A stretch of DNA of 64,000 nt from CAYMKL01 sp964390805 (GTDB taxonomy: Bacteria; Chloroflexota; Anaerolineae; VGOG01), in contig CAYMKL010000023.1 in NCBI GenBank assembly GCA_964390805.1, forward strand, positions 1-64,000, in the 5' to 3' direction. The notes below the pieces were generated by a model. The model saw only the letters and a program-made list of their open reading frames with translations. It did not search any database and had not been told where the DNA came from. A program made the translations under genes and the position numbers. Shown in pieces: positions 45,310 to 54,247 of the stretch. Position 1 is the stretch's first letter. Every line of letters begins with the position of its first letter.

Positions 45310-45420
45310 GCACGGCGCGGGGCTAAAGTCCCCGCGCTGAGAGAATGAAGCCCCTTCGGGGCTGGATCTAGCCCGCAGGGCTTTGTTCTTTTAGCCCTGA
45401 GCTTCAGCTCGGGGCTTTTG
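45310..45420. repeat. Multi-hairpin dispersed repeat
   Basis: GCGCGGGG-CTAAAGT-CCCCGCGC (45315-45337), AGCCCC-TTC-GGGGCT (45349-45363) and AGCCCTGAGCTTCAGCTCGGGGCT-type arms (45393-45416) lie in series. This looks like a clustered REP element. It may end transcripts from both sides. The rest of 45232-45474 holds nothing recognisable. Confidence 0.7.
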
Positions 45421-45474
45421 GCCACAGCACACACCTAACCGCACAGGTCAAAAATCTGCGGGAGGCTTCCTGTC

Positions 45475-45822
45475 CTAGAGGCCCTGCCTGATTCCATCCA
45501 GCCTGGCCTTGGCATCCGGCACGAAGCCGAAGAAGCCTTCGATCCTCTCGCAGCCATAGTCGTCGCAGTGGGCGCAGTTGAGGACGCCCCGCGCCATGCC
45601 ACAGGCGCGGATGTCGCAGTCATACCAGTGACCGCACTTGCGTTCACCTTCGGTCACGCAACCGTCGCATATAACGGACTCGACGGTGATGTCGGGCACG
45701 TTATACTCCTCCCGCCATTGCGCGGCCACCTGCTCCAGTGCGGCAGGGTCGTCGGCCTGGGTGGCGATGTAGGCCGGGCAGTCGCTGCACACCAGTCCAC
45801 AGTAAGCGATGATCTTGTCCAT
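45475..45822 (-). CDS. DUF3795 Cys-rich protein 2
   Basis: 115 residues starting MDKIIAYCGLVCSDCPAY, then VICDGC, CGHWYDC and CAHCDDYGC. The spacing of Cys pairs is that of the DUF3795 family. It lies 30 bases downstream of a paralogue (45853), from which it differs at about half of its positions. Probably a metal or Fe-S binding protein. Confidence 0.82.
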   Translation of the reverse strand: MDKIIAYCGLVCSDCPAYIATQADDPAALEQVAAQWREEYNVPDITVESVICDGCVTEGERKCGHWYDCDIRACGMARGVLNCAHCDDYGCERIEGFFGFVPDAKARLDGIRQGL

Positions 45823-45852
45823 TGGATTCTCTCCTTTCCAGTTTTTTGTTTT

Positions 45853-46218
45853 TTATGCCGCCAGGCCGGCGCGGATGCCATCTAGGGTGGCGCGGGCGTG
45901 GGGCGCCATGCCAAAGAAAGCTTCGAGCTTTACGCACCCGCCGTGGCGGGCGTAGTCAGCGCAGTAGGCGCAATTGGCGACGCCTCGTTCCATGCCACAG
46001 GCGCGGACATGGCATTCGAAGCAATATCCGCACAATCGCTCGCTGTTCGACAGGCAGCCGTCGCACATGGCGGATTCGACAGTGAGGTCCGGATTGTTGA
46101 ACTGTTCCCGCGCTCGCGCCGCCATCTGCTCCAGCGCAGCCAGGTCATTCGCCTGGGTAGCGACGTAGGCTTCGCAGTCGGTGCACACCAGGCCACAATA
46201 GGCGATCATCTTGTTCAC
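45853..46218 (-). CDS. DUF3795 Cys-rich protein 3
   Basis: 121 residues starting MNKMIAYCGLVCTDCEAY. CDGC, CGYCFEC and CAYCADY follow in the same order as the neighbouring paralogue at 45475. Arrangement and strong ribosome site suggest a tandem duplication. Function unknown. Confidence 0.82.
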   Translation of the reverse strand: MNKMIAYCGLVCTDCEAYVATQANDLAALEQMAARAREQFNNPDLTVESAMCDGCLSNSERLCGYCFECHVRACGMERGVANCAYCADYARHGGCVKLEAFFGMAPHARATLDGIRAGLAA

Positions 46219-46258
46219 TAGATTCTCTCCTTTTTTGGGGGAATTTGTTGTTTGGGAG

Positions 46259-46484
46259 CTAGTAGAACCCCAAGGACTCTAGGGCTTCCAGGATTGGCTC
46301 CCTGGTTTTCAACACCGGTGCGCCAGGTCGGTACTGGCCTTCTTCTCCTAGCAACACCACCGACATTTCAGAATGGCGGCCGGTGATGGGGAACAACATC
46401 TGCGTCCAAATAGTAAGATAGCAGGACAAGACCAACGAGGAGGAACAGCAGTTGGGCTGTGTTGGTCTTGGAAGAGCGACTCAT
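46259..46484 (-). pseudogene. Small membrane-protein gene with a frameshift
   Basis: From ATG 46484 (GAGGTG site) the frame encodes MSRSSKTNTAQLLFLLVGLV then LLSYYLDADVV and shifts; the continuing frame reads FPITGRHSEMSVVLLGEEGQ and ends REPILEALESLGFY. One extra base near the DADVV codons would explain it. The single TM segment and the periplasmic part make a coherent protein of about 75 residues. It could also be an assembly error. No other gene is seen in 46219-46617. Confidence 0.55.
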
Positions 46485-46617
46485 CTCACACCTCTTGCCT
46501 GAATGCGGCCTATGGTTCAGAGCTCGTCAGGGAGCAAACCGCCTGCCCCTTGCTCTGAGCCTCACATTGTTGAGGAACTATACCGTGATGACGTGGAAAT
46601 GTCAAGACTGCCTTCTG

Positions 46618-47601
46618 TTACGCAGTGATTCTCCTGACCACCCGCAGCACCAGGAAGGTGAGCCAGGGTGAGGGGTTCTTCTTGTCGGCGAAGGACCAGC
46701 CCTTCCAAGCGCGATACATTGAGGTGGCGGTGTAGCACCCTTCCTCGTCCGCTTGTGCAGTGATTGTCTCCACCATCTCCCGAAAGCGAGGGTCGGCGTG
46801 GACGAAGGGGAAGCGGCTGAGCACGTCCACCACGTGCAGGATGTCGTACCACACGAAGGGGTACTTGAGCTTGCGGAAATCGGTGCCAATGCCGAATAGG
46901 TAGAGCTTGCGCCCGGTCTGGTGCTCCCAGTGCCAAAGGAGCATCTCGGCGCCGGTGCGCGTGGCCGGGCTGTCGAGCAGTTCTGGCACTTGAGACAGTG
47001 CCTTCAGCGCGTAGACGTTGACGATGGGGCAGGGGTCGGCCTTGCGGCCTGGCCCCCTGAATATCTTGCCCGCCTCCGACGCAGCCGCCTTGCAGCGCCA
47101 TCCGTTGTCGTCTACCAGGCCGACCAGGTGATCTAGCGCGCGTTGAACGTCGACATCATCGCCCAGGCCCATCGCCAGCAGTGCGTATAGCAAGGTCGGT
47201 GCATCGCAGAGCATCCACGTCCACGTGTCCTCGCCTGTCCCTCCGCGTGATTGGGGGATGTTCATCGGGATTTGAAAAGCCCCCTCCGGCGACTGGTGGG
47301 CCATCACAGCCTCGATGCCGCTGGCCATTTTCGGATCGTCGGCTCGCACGCCGAAGTCGGCCAGGGTGCTGAACTTGTAGAGGGGGTGCTTGGCGTCGTT
47401 GTGTCGCTTGAGGGCGTAGCCGGGCCAGGCGGCGGCCTCGGCCATCATCTCCCGTACCTGAGGATGGCCCAGCATCTCAGCGCGCGTGGCCTGCACCTCG
47501 GGGTCATCCACAGGCCGGTCGAGCAGGTCCACCAGTGTGCGGTGGCGAGTCCAGGGCTCGTCCGATTCCAGCAGCCATTGCATCACATCAGTTGTTGTCA
47601 T
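46618..47601 (-). CDS. Prenyltransferase/terpene-cyclase-like toroid protein
   Basis: 327 residues, all helical, with repeats like LLYALLAMGLGDDVDVQRAL and DLLDRPVDDPEVQATR. The alpha/alpha-toroid pattern resembles squalene-hopene cyclase-like hypothetical proteins, but the catalytic DxDD motif is not seen. It is translationally coupled (ATGA) to the short ORF at 47598. Function unknown. Confidence 0.65.
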   Translation of the reverse strand: MTTTDVMQWLLESDEPWTRHRTLVDLLDRPVDDPEVQATRAEMLGHPQVREMMAEAAAWPGYALKRHNDAKHPLYKFSTLADFGVRADDPKMASGIEAVMAHQSPEGAFQIPMNIPQSRGGTGEDTWTWMLCDAPTLLYALLAMGLGDDVDVQRALDHLVGLVDDNGWRCKAAASEAGKIFRGPGRKADPCPIVNVYALKALSQVPELLDSPATRTGAEMLLWHWEHQTGRKLYLFGIGTDFRKLKYPFVWYDILHVVDVLSRFPFVHADPRFREMVETITAQADEEGCYTATSMYRAWKGWSFADKKNPSPWLTFLVLRVVRRITA

Positions 47602-47678
47602 TTCACCTCCAGTTTCATCTTCACTCTTCCTACGTCGAGCATCTCCAACAGATCCTTGATGTGCTCCGTCCTATCCAT
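47598..47678 (-). CDS. 26-residue leader-type ORF coupled to the toroid gene
   Basis: MDRTEHIKDLLEMLDVGRVK plus KLEVK-type tail, starting after AGGAGC and ending in ATGA with the next gene. It may be a small independent protein or a leader peptide that controls the toroid gene. It could also be chance. Confidence 0.35.
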   Translation of the reverse strand: MDRTEHIKDLLEMLDVGRVKMKLEVK

Positions 47679-47688
47679 GGACCTGCTC

Positions 47689-48621
47689 CTAACTCCAGGC
47701 ACTTGCAGATGGACTCAGCTCAAACAGAGACATCTGTCTCACCCGCGGCCCCGTTCCCTGGGGCCATTGGACGTCGTGCCCAACTCCGTACTTTTCCTGC
47801 AAGAGCCGGACCCTCTCGTGGACCTCTCGTGAATACTCTCTGGGAGCACTCCACCCCCCGTAGAGTCGGAGGTATTTGGGGTACAGATCAGGGAACTGTT
47901 GTCTCAGGAAAGGAAAAAACCGCTGGCGGGCGCTAGACTTCAGGCTCAGGACACCGGCCACGAAAAAGTCAACGTCACACTCGGCAGCGGTGCGCACCAG
48001 GTCTTCGAGACTGGGCTGGTCGTCGGTCAGATAGGGGAAGATGGGCGTGGCAAGCAGGCCGGTCTTCACCCCGGCTTCCTTCAGCTTCTTGAGCACGGCT
48101 ACCCTTCGGTTGGCAGGAGCAGAGAAGGGCTCCAACTGTCTCCTGAGACCTTCGTCCAGGGTGGTGATGGTGACGGCAACGCAGCAAAAGGCCGTCTCTG
48201 CGAGGCGGGATAGGATGTCCAGATCGCGCAGGATCAGATCTGACTTTGTGCCCAAAATCGTTGGGTTTCGGTGTCTCAGCATGACCTCCAGCACCTGCCG
48301 CGTCAGGCCGAACTTCTTCTCCGCTGGCTGATAAGGATCGGAGACCCCGCTCAGATTGACCAACTCCCTCGCCCATTTGGGGCTGGCAAGCTCACGGTCC
48401 AGCACCTCCGGAGCGTTCACCTTGACCATGATTCTCTGCTCGAAATCGCAGGGGTCACGGTAGCCGAGATACTCGTGGGAATAGCGGGCGAAGCAATAGG
48501 GGCAGGAGTGAGCACAGCCCCGATAGATGTTGGCATCCCAGTGGTAGGGCAGATAGCCGGTATCGTGGTGATGCAAGAGGGTCTTGCACTCGATCAGTTG
48601 GAATTCTGTTGACACGTTCAC
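47689..48621 (-). CDS. Radical SAM protein, SPL-like, 2
   Basis: 310 residues with CAHSCPYC (Cys-x3-Cys-x2-Cys) near residue 36, preceded by LIECKTLLHH. LSGVSDPYQPAEKKFGLTRQ matches the equivalent stretch of the paralogue at 43779. It overlaps the HEAT protein gene by 4 nt at its start. Probably catalyses a radical-type DNA or small-molecule reaction. Substrate unknown. Confidence 0.82.
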   Translation of the reverse strand: MNVSTEFQLIECKTLLHHHDTGYLPYHWDANIYRGCAHSCPYCFARYSHEYLGYRDPCDFEQRIMVKVNAPEVLDRELASPKWARELVNLSGVSDPYQPAEKKFGLTRQVLEVMLRHRNPTILGTKSDLILRDLDILSRLAETAFCCVAVTITTLDEGLRRQLEPFSAPANRRVAVLKKLKEAGVKTGLLATPIFPYLTDDQPSLEDLVRTAAECDVDFFVAGVLSLKSSARQRFFPFLRQQFPDLYPKYLRLYGGWSAPREYSREVHERVRLLQEKYGVGHDVQWPQGTGPRVRQMSLFELSPSASAWS

Positions 48622-49241
48622 CCTTGACGCACAAGCTTTTGAGCCAACCGCCGCACGTTAGCTCGGTAGTGATCCAGGCACCTCTCGGCTGCGGCTCGTA
48701 TTTCCACTCCCAGTCCCGGTTCCACTTCCAACAGTTTGCTCATGGCTTCCAGCGCTAGCTTGGCGTGCTTGCCTTCCCTCGCTTCTAGCGCCCGCAACAG
48801 GTCGGGGAACACCTGCCGCGCTGCCTTCGGGCCGCTGCGACCGTATTCGCCCAGGGCCAGCACCGCGCAGTCGCGGACGATGACGCTTTTGTCCCTCTCG
48901 ATTTTGGCCACCAGGTCGGGCAGCAGGGGCGCAACCTGCTCCGGCGCCAGGGATGCCACCAGTGCCAGGGCGTGGGTGGACTCCCAGCGCACCCGGGTGT
49001 TCCTGTGTCCGATGAGGGGGACGATGCGGGCCACATAGGGTACGACCAGCGACGGGTTCTCCTTGGCTACCTCGGTGAATACTTCGGCGCAGTCGGCCAC
49101 CAGTCTGCGGTCGTCCCATTCCAGTCCCACCGCTACCTCGTCCAGCATCTCGGGGCGCTCCAGGGCCTCACGGGCCACGGCCTTGTTGGAGCCCTCGCTA
49201 CGGTCGCCTGCGACCGACGACAGCCGTTCCAGAACGCTCAT
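48618..49241 (-). CDS. HEAT-repeat protein
   Basis: 207 residues of about five helical-pair repeats, for example RWESTHALALVASLAPEQ and VIVRDCAVLALGEYGRSG. The N-terminus reads ALERPEMLDEVAVGLEWDDR. It is a protein-binding scaffold. Its stop overlaps the start of the radical SAM gene (ATGA), so the two are expressed together. Confidence 0.75.
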   Translation of the reverse strand: MSVLERLSSVAGDRSEGSNKAVAREALERPEMLDEVAVGLEWDDRRLVADCAEVFTEVAKENPSLVVPYVARIVPLIGHRNTRVRWESTHALALVASLAPEQVAPLLPDLVAKIERDKSVIVRDCAVLALGEYGRSGPKAARQVFPDLLRALEAREGKHAKLALEAMSKLLEVEPGLGVEIRAAAERCLDHYRANVRRLAQKLVRQG

Positions 49242-49336
49242 CGGTTCACCTCTCTCACTTGATGCACCTACTTTCTACGGCTGGCCTTCGGATAGCAGCC
49301 ACTCCGTAGAGTCGGCTCTGAGGACACCCTGCCAAC

Positions 49337-50113
49337 TCACTGTGCTTGCTTCTCCAGGAGCTTCCGGAACGCCTTCTCGCTGACCCAGTGATAGGTCAAC
49401 AGCTTCCCGTTGTGTACGACATTGAACACGCCGTATGGCGACGGTGCAGATTCCTGCACTTCCTGGCAGTTCTTCAGTTCGATCACCTGGCTCTGTATGC
49501 CCATGTCAGCGGCGGTTTCCTGGAACATCTGTGATACGCTCTCAATATAGGGACATTGGTCCGAGCGGATGATGGTCAGCCCAGGGCCGAAGCGCCTGAG
49601 CCTATCTTCCCAGTCTGTGGGAAAGGAGGGAAGGGGGGCATCTCCCAACCTTTTCACCAGGAGTGAAAAGGAAGGTGGCGCTTGGTCCACGGACTCGAAT
49701 CCATTCTTGAGGAGCAGCTTTTTCCCGGCCAGCCAGTGGTCGCTGCTCGTCACCATGGCGACGCCGTGCTTTCCCATCTCCCGGGCATCTTCGACGCACT
49801 CGTTCAGCAGCCACGAACCGTATCCCTTCTTCTTGCCCTTGCCGACGACCCAGATGCAGTGGGCGAGCAAGTAGCCCTCGGCCTCCACCGCGCGCCATGC
49901 GAACTCGCCGGGGATGTACTCGACAAACCCGACGGTCCGCTTCCCCTCGTGGACGATCTTGATCTTCAAGCCCTCTGAGAACCGCTGTTCTAGCCAATCC
50001 AGTTTCTGGCGATACCCTTCTGACTTCGGTTTACTCTTGTAGCAGAAGAACCCGTGTTGGGCAACGTTGGTGGCGTCAACAGTGATGATTCTTACGGCAT
50101 CAGTTTGACTCAT
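49337..50113 (-). CDS. GNAT acetyltransferase with YoaP-like C-terminal domain
   Basis: 258 residues. The acetyl-CoA loop is KGKKKGYGSWLLNE near residue 95 and the following strand WLAGKKLLLKNGFE. The last 100 residues, starting near ITIIRSDQCPYIE, resemble the YoaP domain that carries a conserved Cys. Transfers acetyl groups to an amine. A fragment with the same first residues (DAVRIVTVDATNV) survives at 56216-56257. Confidence 0.78.
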   Translation of the reverse strand: MSQTDAVRIITVDATNVAQHGFFCYKSKPKSEGYRQKLDWLEQRFSEGLKIKIVHEGKRTVGFVEYIPGEFAWRAVEAEGYLLAHCIWVVGKGKKKGYGSWLLNECVEDAREMGKHGVAMVTSSDHWLAGKKLLLKNGFESVDQAPPSFSLLVKRLGDAPLPSFPTDWEDRLRRFGPGLTIIRSDQCPYIESVSQMFQETAADMGIQSQVIELKNCQEVQESAPSPYGVFNVVHNGKLLTYHWVSEKAFRKLLEKQAQ

Positions 50114-50188
50114 CTTTGCCCCCTTTTGGATTAGGAGAGATGGCCGCTTGCGCGACGCCGCCGGGCATCACGCAAGTGGCCTATCCCG

Positions 50189-50650
50189 CTATGACGCTTT
50201 CTGGATGGGGACGTAGACATCCATCTTCGAGCTCGGGTCCTTGGGGTCGAAGCTCTCGTCGTACAGTTCGAATTCCGGGCCGGCAGCACGCTGGTAGCCA
50301 GACCGGGGCAGCCAGGTGTGGTAGGCATACTGGTACGTCTCGCCCAGGGTTGGCAAGGTGCAGGTGAAGACAGCGTACTTCCCTCCCGGTATGTCCCAAC
50401 TTACCATGCCCTCAGGAATCTCCGCGGTGCTGCCCACCTCGAACCCGGCAATGTAGTCAAACTCACCGCTGCTCTCGTCGAAGTTGTCGCAGACACCGTA
50501 GGCGACGTGTGGGTCCACTATATGCTTGATCTCAGGAACCCTCGGCCCGAACTGTTCCCACATCTGGGGGATTTCGTTGTTCTCGTTCTTGCCGTGGTAC
50601 TTCATGCCCACAACGGTGAATGCCGCTCTTGTGACAATCTTTGGTTCCAT
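50189..50650 (-). CDS. GyrI-like effector-binding-domain protein
   Basis: 153 residues from ATG 50650 (GGAGGATAGC ahead). The order RAAFTVVGMKYHG, PEIKHIVDP, YGVCDNFDESSGEFDYIAGF, MVSWDIPGGKYAVFTC, GYQRAAGPEFELYD is typical of the AraC effector-binding/SBP_bac_GyrI domain. It usually binds a drug or other small ligand. No DNA-binding domain is attached. Confidence 0.8.
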   Translation of the reverse strand: MEPKIVTRAAFTVVGMKYHGKNENNEIPQMWEQFGPRVPEIKHIVDPHVAYGVCDNFDESSGEFDYIAGFEVGSTAEIPEGMVSWDIPGGKYAVFTCTLPTLGETYQYAYHTWLPRSGYQRAAGPEFELYDESFDPKDPSSKMDVYVPIQKAS

Positions 50651-50723
50651 TGCTATCCTCCTTGTTTTGTGATTTGAGTTTGCTCTTGGGCAACTCAATG
50701 TTGGTTGTTGATCAGTGTTATCC

Positions 50724-51932
50724 TCAGCTCTTGGTTTCCCGGCACCAGTCCGGCGATTTGTCTTGCAAGCTGTCTATCATGTCGGTGATGAGTGACACGA
50801 CCTCGCCCAGCTTGGCCGGACTGATCCACTCGATGGTGTCGGTGGGGAGGTGTTCGTTGGCAACAGGGCCGACGGAACTGATCGGGATGCACGGCACGCC
50901 CTGGAAGAAAAAGGCGGTGTGATCGCTCGCGTACCAGGGTTCGACCCGGACGACGCCGGGGTACCTTTTCATCAGAGCGAAAACCTGGTCGCGCAGCGCC
51001 TGCGAGCCCCCCATAACCGTGACGGTGTGCATACCCAGGAAATGCCCGACGCCGTCCACGTTGATCACGGCCAGGACCTGCTCCAGCGTATCCCCTCGCC
51101 GGCGCAGGTATTCGGCATCACCCAAGCCACCGCTCTCCTCGCCGTTTACGGCCAGCCACTCTAGGCTGGCTGCCAGCTCCCTCTGGGCCAGCCGCTCGGC
51201 CAGGGCCAACAGGACGGCAACACCGGCACCGTTGTCATTGGCTCCCGGTGTACCGGCCTGGGTGTCCAGATGGGCCAGCAACATGATGCGCTCCGGTCGG
51301 CGGCCGGTCTTTCGGGCATTGACGCTGGCAAAACGGCTCGGGACCTGGCTGCTCTCGATCCGCAGGTGCAGAGGCCGATCGCCGTGGCGCAGCAACGTCA
51401 GCCCGGCCTCCGCCGGGACAGTCACCGAGGGGATGGCGAATTCCCAGTCACAGATCAGCCGCTCCAGGTTGCCCACCTGCGGATTGATTGCGAGGAGCGC
51501 AGCCGGCCCCTTCTCTTCCAGCAGACGCACGATCTTCTGGTGCTCCTCGGGAAAGTAAAAGGCGCTCCTGGGTCCGATGCCGTGTCCCTTTGTCAGGTCG
51601 CCGTACAGGACACCGACCCGGTCCGCCAGCTCAGCCGCCTCCAGCTCGGCCACCGTCCCCAGGGCCACAGCCGTGGCGACTACATCACAGGGCGGCGACC
51701 AGGTGTTGGCAAACGCGGGCAGCTTCTCCCCACCGACCTGCAGTTGCGTCTCGATCTCCTCCCAGAGGGGGCAGAGGAACTCCTGCATCTCCACCTCCAG
51801 GCCAGTGGCCTCGAAGGCGCGCCGGATGTAATCAGCCGCAGCCTGGTTCTCCTTTGAGCCGACCGGCCGAGGGCCGATCCCCACACAGAGGTGCTCAAGG
51901 TGCTTCATCGCCGCTGTTTCTACGTTGTGCAC
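50724..51932 (-). CDS. M28-family metallopeptidase-like protein
   Basis: 402 residues. Two-zinc ligands are visible: HLDTQAGTPGANDNGAG (His, bridging Asp), NGEESGG (catalytic and ligand Glu), VINVDGVGH (Asp) and SDHTAFF (His). A PA-like insertion lies before it. The sequence has no signal peptide, so it is probably cytoplasmic. Aminopeptidase or amidohydrolase on short peptides. Its ATG overlaps the end of the DUF3795 gene by 13 nt. Confidence 0.82.
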   Translation of the reverse strand: MHNVETAAMKHLEHLCVGIGPRPVGSKENQAAADYIRRAFEATGLEVEMQEFLCPLWEEIETQLQVGGEKLPAFANTWSPPCDVVATAVALGTVAELEAAELADRVGVLYGDLTKGHGIGPRSAFYFPEEHQKIVRLLEEKGPAALLAINPQVGNLERLICDWEFAIPSVTVPAEAGLTLLRHGDRPLHLRIESSQVPSRFASVNARKTGRRPERIMLLAHLDTQAGTPGANDNGAGVAVLLALAERLAQRELAASLEWLAVNGEESGGLGDAEYLRRRGDTLEQVLAVINVDGVGHFLGMHTVTVMGGSQALRDQVFALMKRYPGVVRVEPWYASDHTAFFFQGVPCIPISSVGPVANEHLPTDTIEWISPAKLGEVVSLITDMIDSLQDKSPDWCRETKS

Positions 51933-52249
51933 TGTGTCCTCTCCTTCCCGGCCATAATCTGTTCGAACATTCTTCTTCTCAGTTCGTCATAGCCAGGCTG
52001 TGCGTAGAACTCCTGCATCCTGACGCACTCCTCAAACTGACCACATTCTCCACAAAACAATATCCCTTTCTCCTCACAACACGTTCTAATTGGACAATCC
52101 CTGCCCTTTGGGTAGTCCGGGGGCAGCCAGCAACAGCGATAGTTGTTCTCAGGGTTCACCAATCCGCCCTCATCCCCTGCTAGAAAACGCTGGTATGCAT
52201 CGCACTTGCTACAGTCCACCCCACAGAAGCGAATGGGTCTTTTCAGCAT
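51920..52249 (-). CDS. DUF3795 Cys-rich protein 4
   Basis: 109 residues. PIRFCGVDCSKCDAY is the family start, followed by YRCCWLPPDYPKGRDC, CEEKGILFCGEC and CVRMQEFY. It overlaps both neighbours: the start shares TGATG with the C45 gene and the end overlaps the M28 gene. It is likely translated with both. Confidence 0.8.
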   Translation of the reverse strand: MLKRPIRFCGVDCSKCDAYQRFLAGDEGGLVNPENNYRCCWLPPDYPKGRDCPIRTCCEEKGILFCGECGQFEECVRMQEFYAQPGYDELRRRMFEQIMAGKERTQCTT

Positions 52250-53235
52250 CAGAAACTGACCATTCGATACTCCGCCTGGCAGGGATAACCTGCCGCGATA
52301 TCCAGTTGCCGCTCGCCCGGCCGCCCGACGACCGACCAGATCGTCCCCATCTTGCGCTCGGGGAAGTGGACACCGTGGGAGCAGACGAAGCCCTCGTGGT
52401 CACGAAGAGCCTGCTTCACGTCCTCCACGTCTACCAACTCATTGCCCCCAAGCAACTCGCGGAGACGGTTGTAGCGGGGATGAGAATCCGGTGGCACAAA
52501 GGCCTCTTTTCCAGCCCATGCCGGACAGACCGTGTGGTTGGTCATGACCAGTAGCCCATCCTCTGGATAGCGCAACTCGATCCCATCCACAGTTGCTTCC
52601 ACGACCACCGCCTTGCCGACGCCATCGGCCAGGAGATAGTTCCGGCTCTGGGCATGAGGAACACCTTGAATGAGCGCCAGGCCCTCGTCCAGCGTGGCGC
52701 AGCGATCCAGGATCATGCGCACGATGAGCCAAAAGGTCAGGCCCGGTTTCAGGCCAGGGAGGAAGGTGGCGGACATTCCTGCAAACAGGCCGGCCTCGTT
52801 GAGCCCATCTTCGCGCCCCACCCAGATGTCGCAATCGCCCAGGCTGGCATAGTGCTCTTCGGGATAGGTGCGATAGGTCGTTGCCGCCTCCTCCGATATG
52901 TCGTGGAAGAAGTCGTAGTTCCGGCCGACGATGGCGCGACCGTCGGCTGTCCGCTCCGGCAGGACCGCCAGCACGCTACAGGCGCGGACCTCTTCGAGAT
53001 CAAAGGGGGCCGTCAGGGTCAGGGTCATCAAAGCATCATAACCTACCTCGGCCGCCTCTGCCAGCCCCCGTATCTCGTCCAACAACTCCGGTGCGTATTG
53101 CCCCACGACCTCTTCGCACTGTTTGGCAAAACGGAGCATCGTTGGGTCCGGCGGGGGAAGGAGCATGCCCTTCAGGGAGCGACCTTGTTGGCGCCCCATC
53201 TCTTCATAACTACCACGAACTTCAATCTGATGCAT
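52249..53235 (-). CDS. C45-family acyltransferase/NTN hydrolase-like protein
   Basis: 328 residues from ATG 53235, chosen because AGGAGG lies 6 nt upstream. RGSYEEMGRQQG opens it, EEVRACSVLAVLP gives the putative nucleophile Cys near 84, and GRAIVGRNYDFF and GLNEAGLFAGMSATF follow as in the acyl-CoA:6-APA acyltransferase superfamily. It differs from the C45-like lipoprotein at 10319 in lacking a signal peptide. It probably moves or removes acyl groups on a small amide. Confidence 0.82.
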   Translation of the reverse strand: MHQIEVRGSYEEMGRQQGRSLKGMLLPPPDPTMLRFAKQCEEVVGQYAPELLDEIRGLAEAAEVGYDALMTLTLTAPFDLEEVRACSVLAVLPERTADGRAIVGRNYDFFHDISEEAATTYRTYPEEHYASLGDCDIWVGREDGLNEAGLFAGMSATFLPGLKPGLTFWLIVRMILDRCATLDEGLALIQGVPHAQSRNYLLADGVGKAVVVEATVDGIELRYPEDGLLVMTNHTVCPAWAGKEAFVPPDSHPRYNRLRELLGGNELVDVEDVKQALRDHEGFVCSHGVHFPERKMGTIWSVVGRPGERQLDIAAGYPCQAEYRMVSF

Positions 53236-53252
53236 TGGATGAACCTCCTTGC

Positions 53253-54209
53253 TCAAAGCTCGTTGACGATTCTCTGCAGCGCCTCCAACCCGCCAGCCTC
53301 GGCATCTCTGGCCGTTCGCAGAGCGTCTAGTGCCCTGCGAATTCGTGCTTGGTCCTTGATATGTCCAGGCTCCATGCCGTGGAAGGGGAACGCCTCTGCG
53401 ACCGTCTGCAGGTTCTCGTGGACCACCTGATACCGCTCGATCGCCTCATCAAACGCGGCCGCTGCTCGCCCTTCCAGGCGTTCCTTCGCTTCTTTCAGGA
53501 ACAAGACAGCGTAGGCTCGACACTCAGTCCAAACCGCAGTGTTGTAGGCCGTGCCGTGGGCGTCGGCCATGCCGCTTTCCAGAGCGCGGATCCAGGTGTC
53601 GTACCCGGCCAGCCCAGCCTTGTATTCGGGAAATATCCACTTTGCCGGACTGGTCGCATGCTCCAGGGCAAATGCCAACGCTTCTTGTACGGCCTGAGCA
53701 TCGTTGGCCGCCTTTCCCGGCTTAACGAGATACACCTCCAGGACGCCGATCCCGCTGTCCCCCAGCTCTTGCCACGGTTTGGAGCCTTTGCCCTCACTGC
53801 AACCCGGTCCGGAAAAGTAGTATCCGGTGTCGTCGTAGCCGTATATGACATAGTGTTCGGGAATGTCTAGCTCCCAGCCGCAACAGGGAAGGCCTTGGTC
53901 AATGGCCGATTTGACACGCTCCCAGGCCAGTTTCTGTTTTTCGGCAAAGTCATCGGCCGATTTCATGCCGAACACGCCATCAATCTCGTAGCCGATGTTC
54001 TTGCCGAGCTTGAATAGCCCCTCCGTGTTCCACGCCGTCGGCCCGCTGGGGCAAAGCACCTCGTGCACGTTGAGGACAAAGGCATGTCCCGTCGCGCCAA
54101 ACAGCCAGGCGTCGGAGACATCCAGGCCCAGGTAGTCCAGACAGCCCTTGATGCAGCCCAGGTGCGACACCCACCTGGGTACCCATCTCAGATTCTCCAG
54201 CTTTTTCAC
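53253..54209 (-). CDS. BtrH-like cysteine-dependent protein 1
   Basis: 318 residues. LGCIKGCLDYLGLDVSDAWL near residue 18 is the Cys motif of the BtrH-N/C39-like superfamily (butirosin acyltransferase relatives), followed by FGATGHAFVLNVHEV. The catalytic His lies in EHYVIYGYDDTGYYF near 118. The second half is a helical domain. It is separated by 17 nt from the C45 gene. It probably acts as an acyltransferase or peptidase on a small molecule. Homologue at 58559. Confidence 0.7.
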   Translation of the reverse strand: MKKLENLRWVPRWVSHLGCIKGCLDYLGLDVSDAWLFGATGHAFVLNVHEVLCPSGPTAWNTEGLFKLGKNIGYEIDGVFGMKSADDFAEKQKLAWERVKSAIDQGLPCCGWELDIPEHYVIYGYDDTGYYFSGPGCSEGKGSKPWQELGDSGIGVLEVYLVKPGKAANDAQAVQEALAFALEHATSPAKWIFPEYKAGLAGYDTWIRALESGMADAHGTAYNTAVWTECRAYAVLFLKEAKERLEGRAAAAFDEAIERYQVVHENLQTVAEAFPFHGMEPGHIKDQARIRRALDALRTARDAEAGGLEALQRIVNEL

Positions 54210-54247
54210 TTTGGATAACCCTCCTCCCGTGTTTACAATGTGTGCTA

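Noticed and set aside
45310..45420. Possible tRNA or structured RNA
   Set aside because: Hairpins are independent palindromes with no cloverleaf or CCA-end pattern; it fits a REP cluster.
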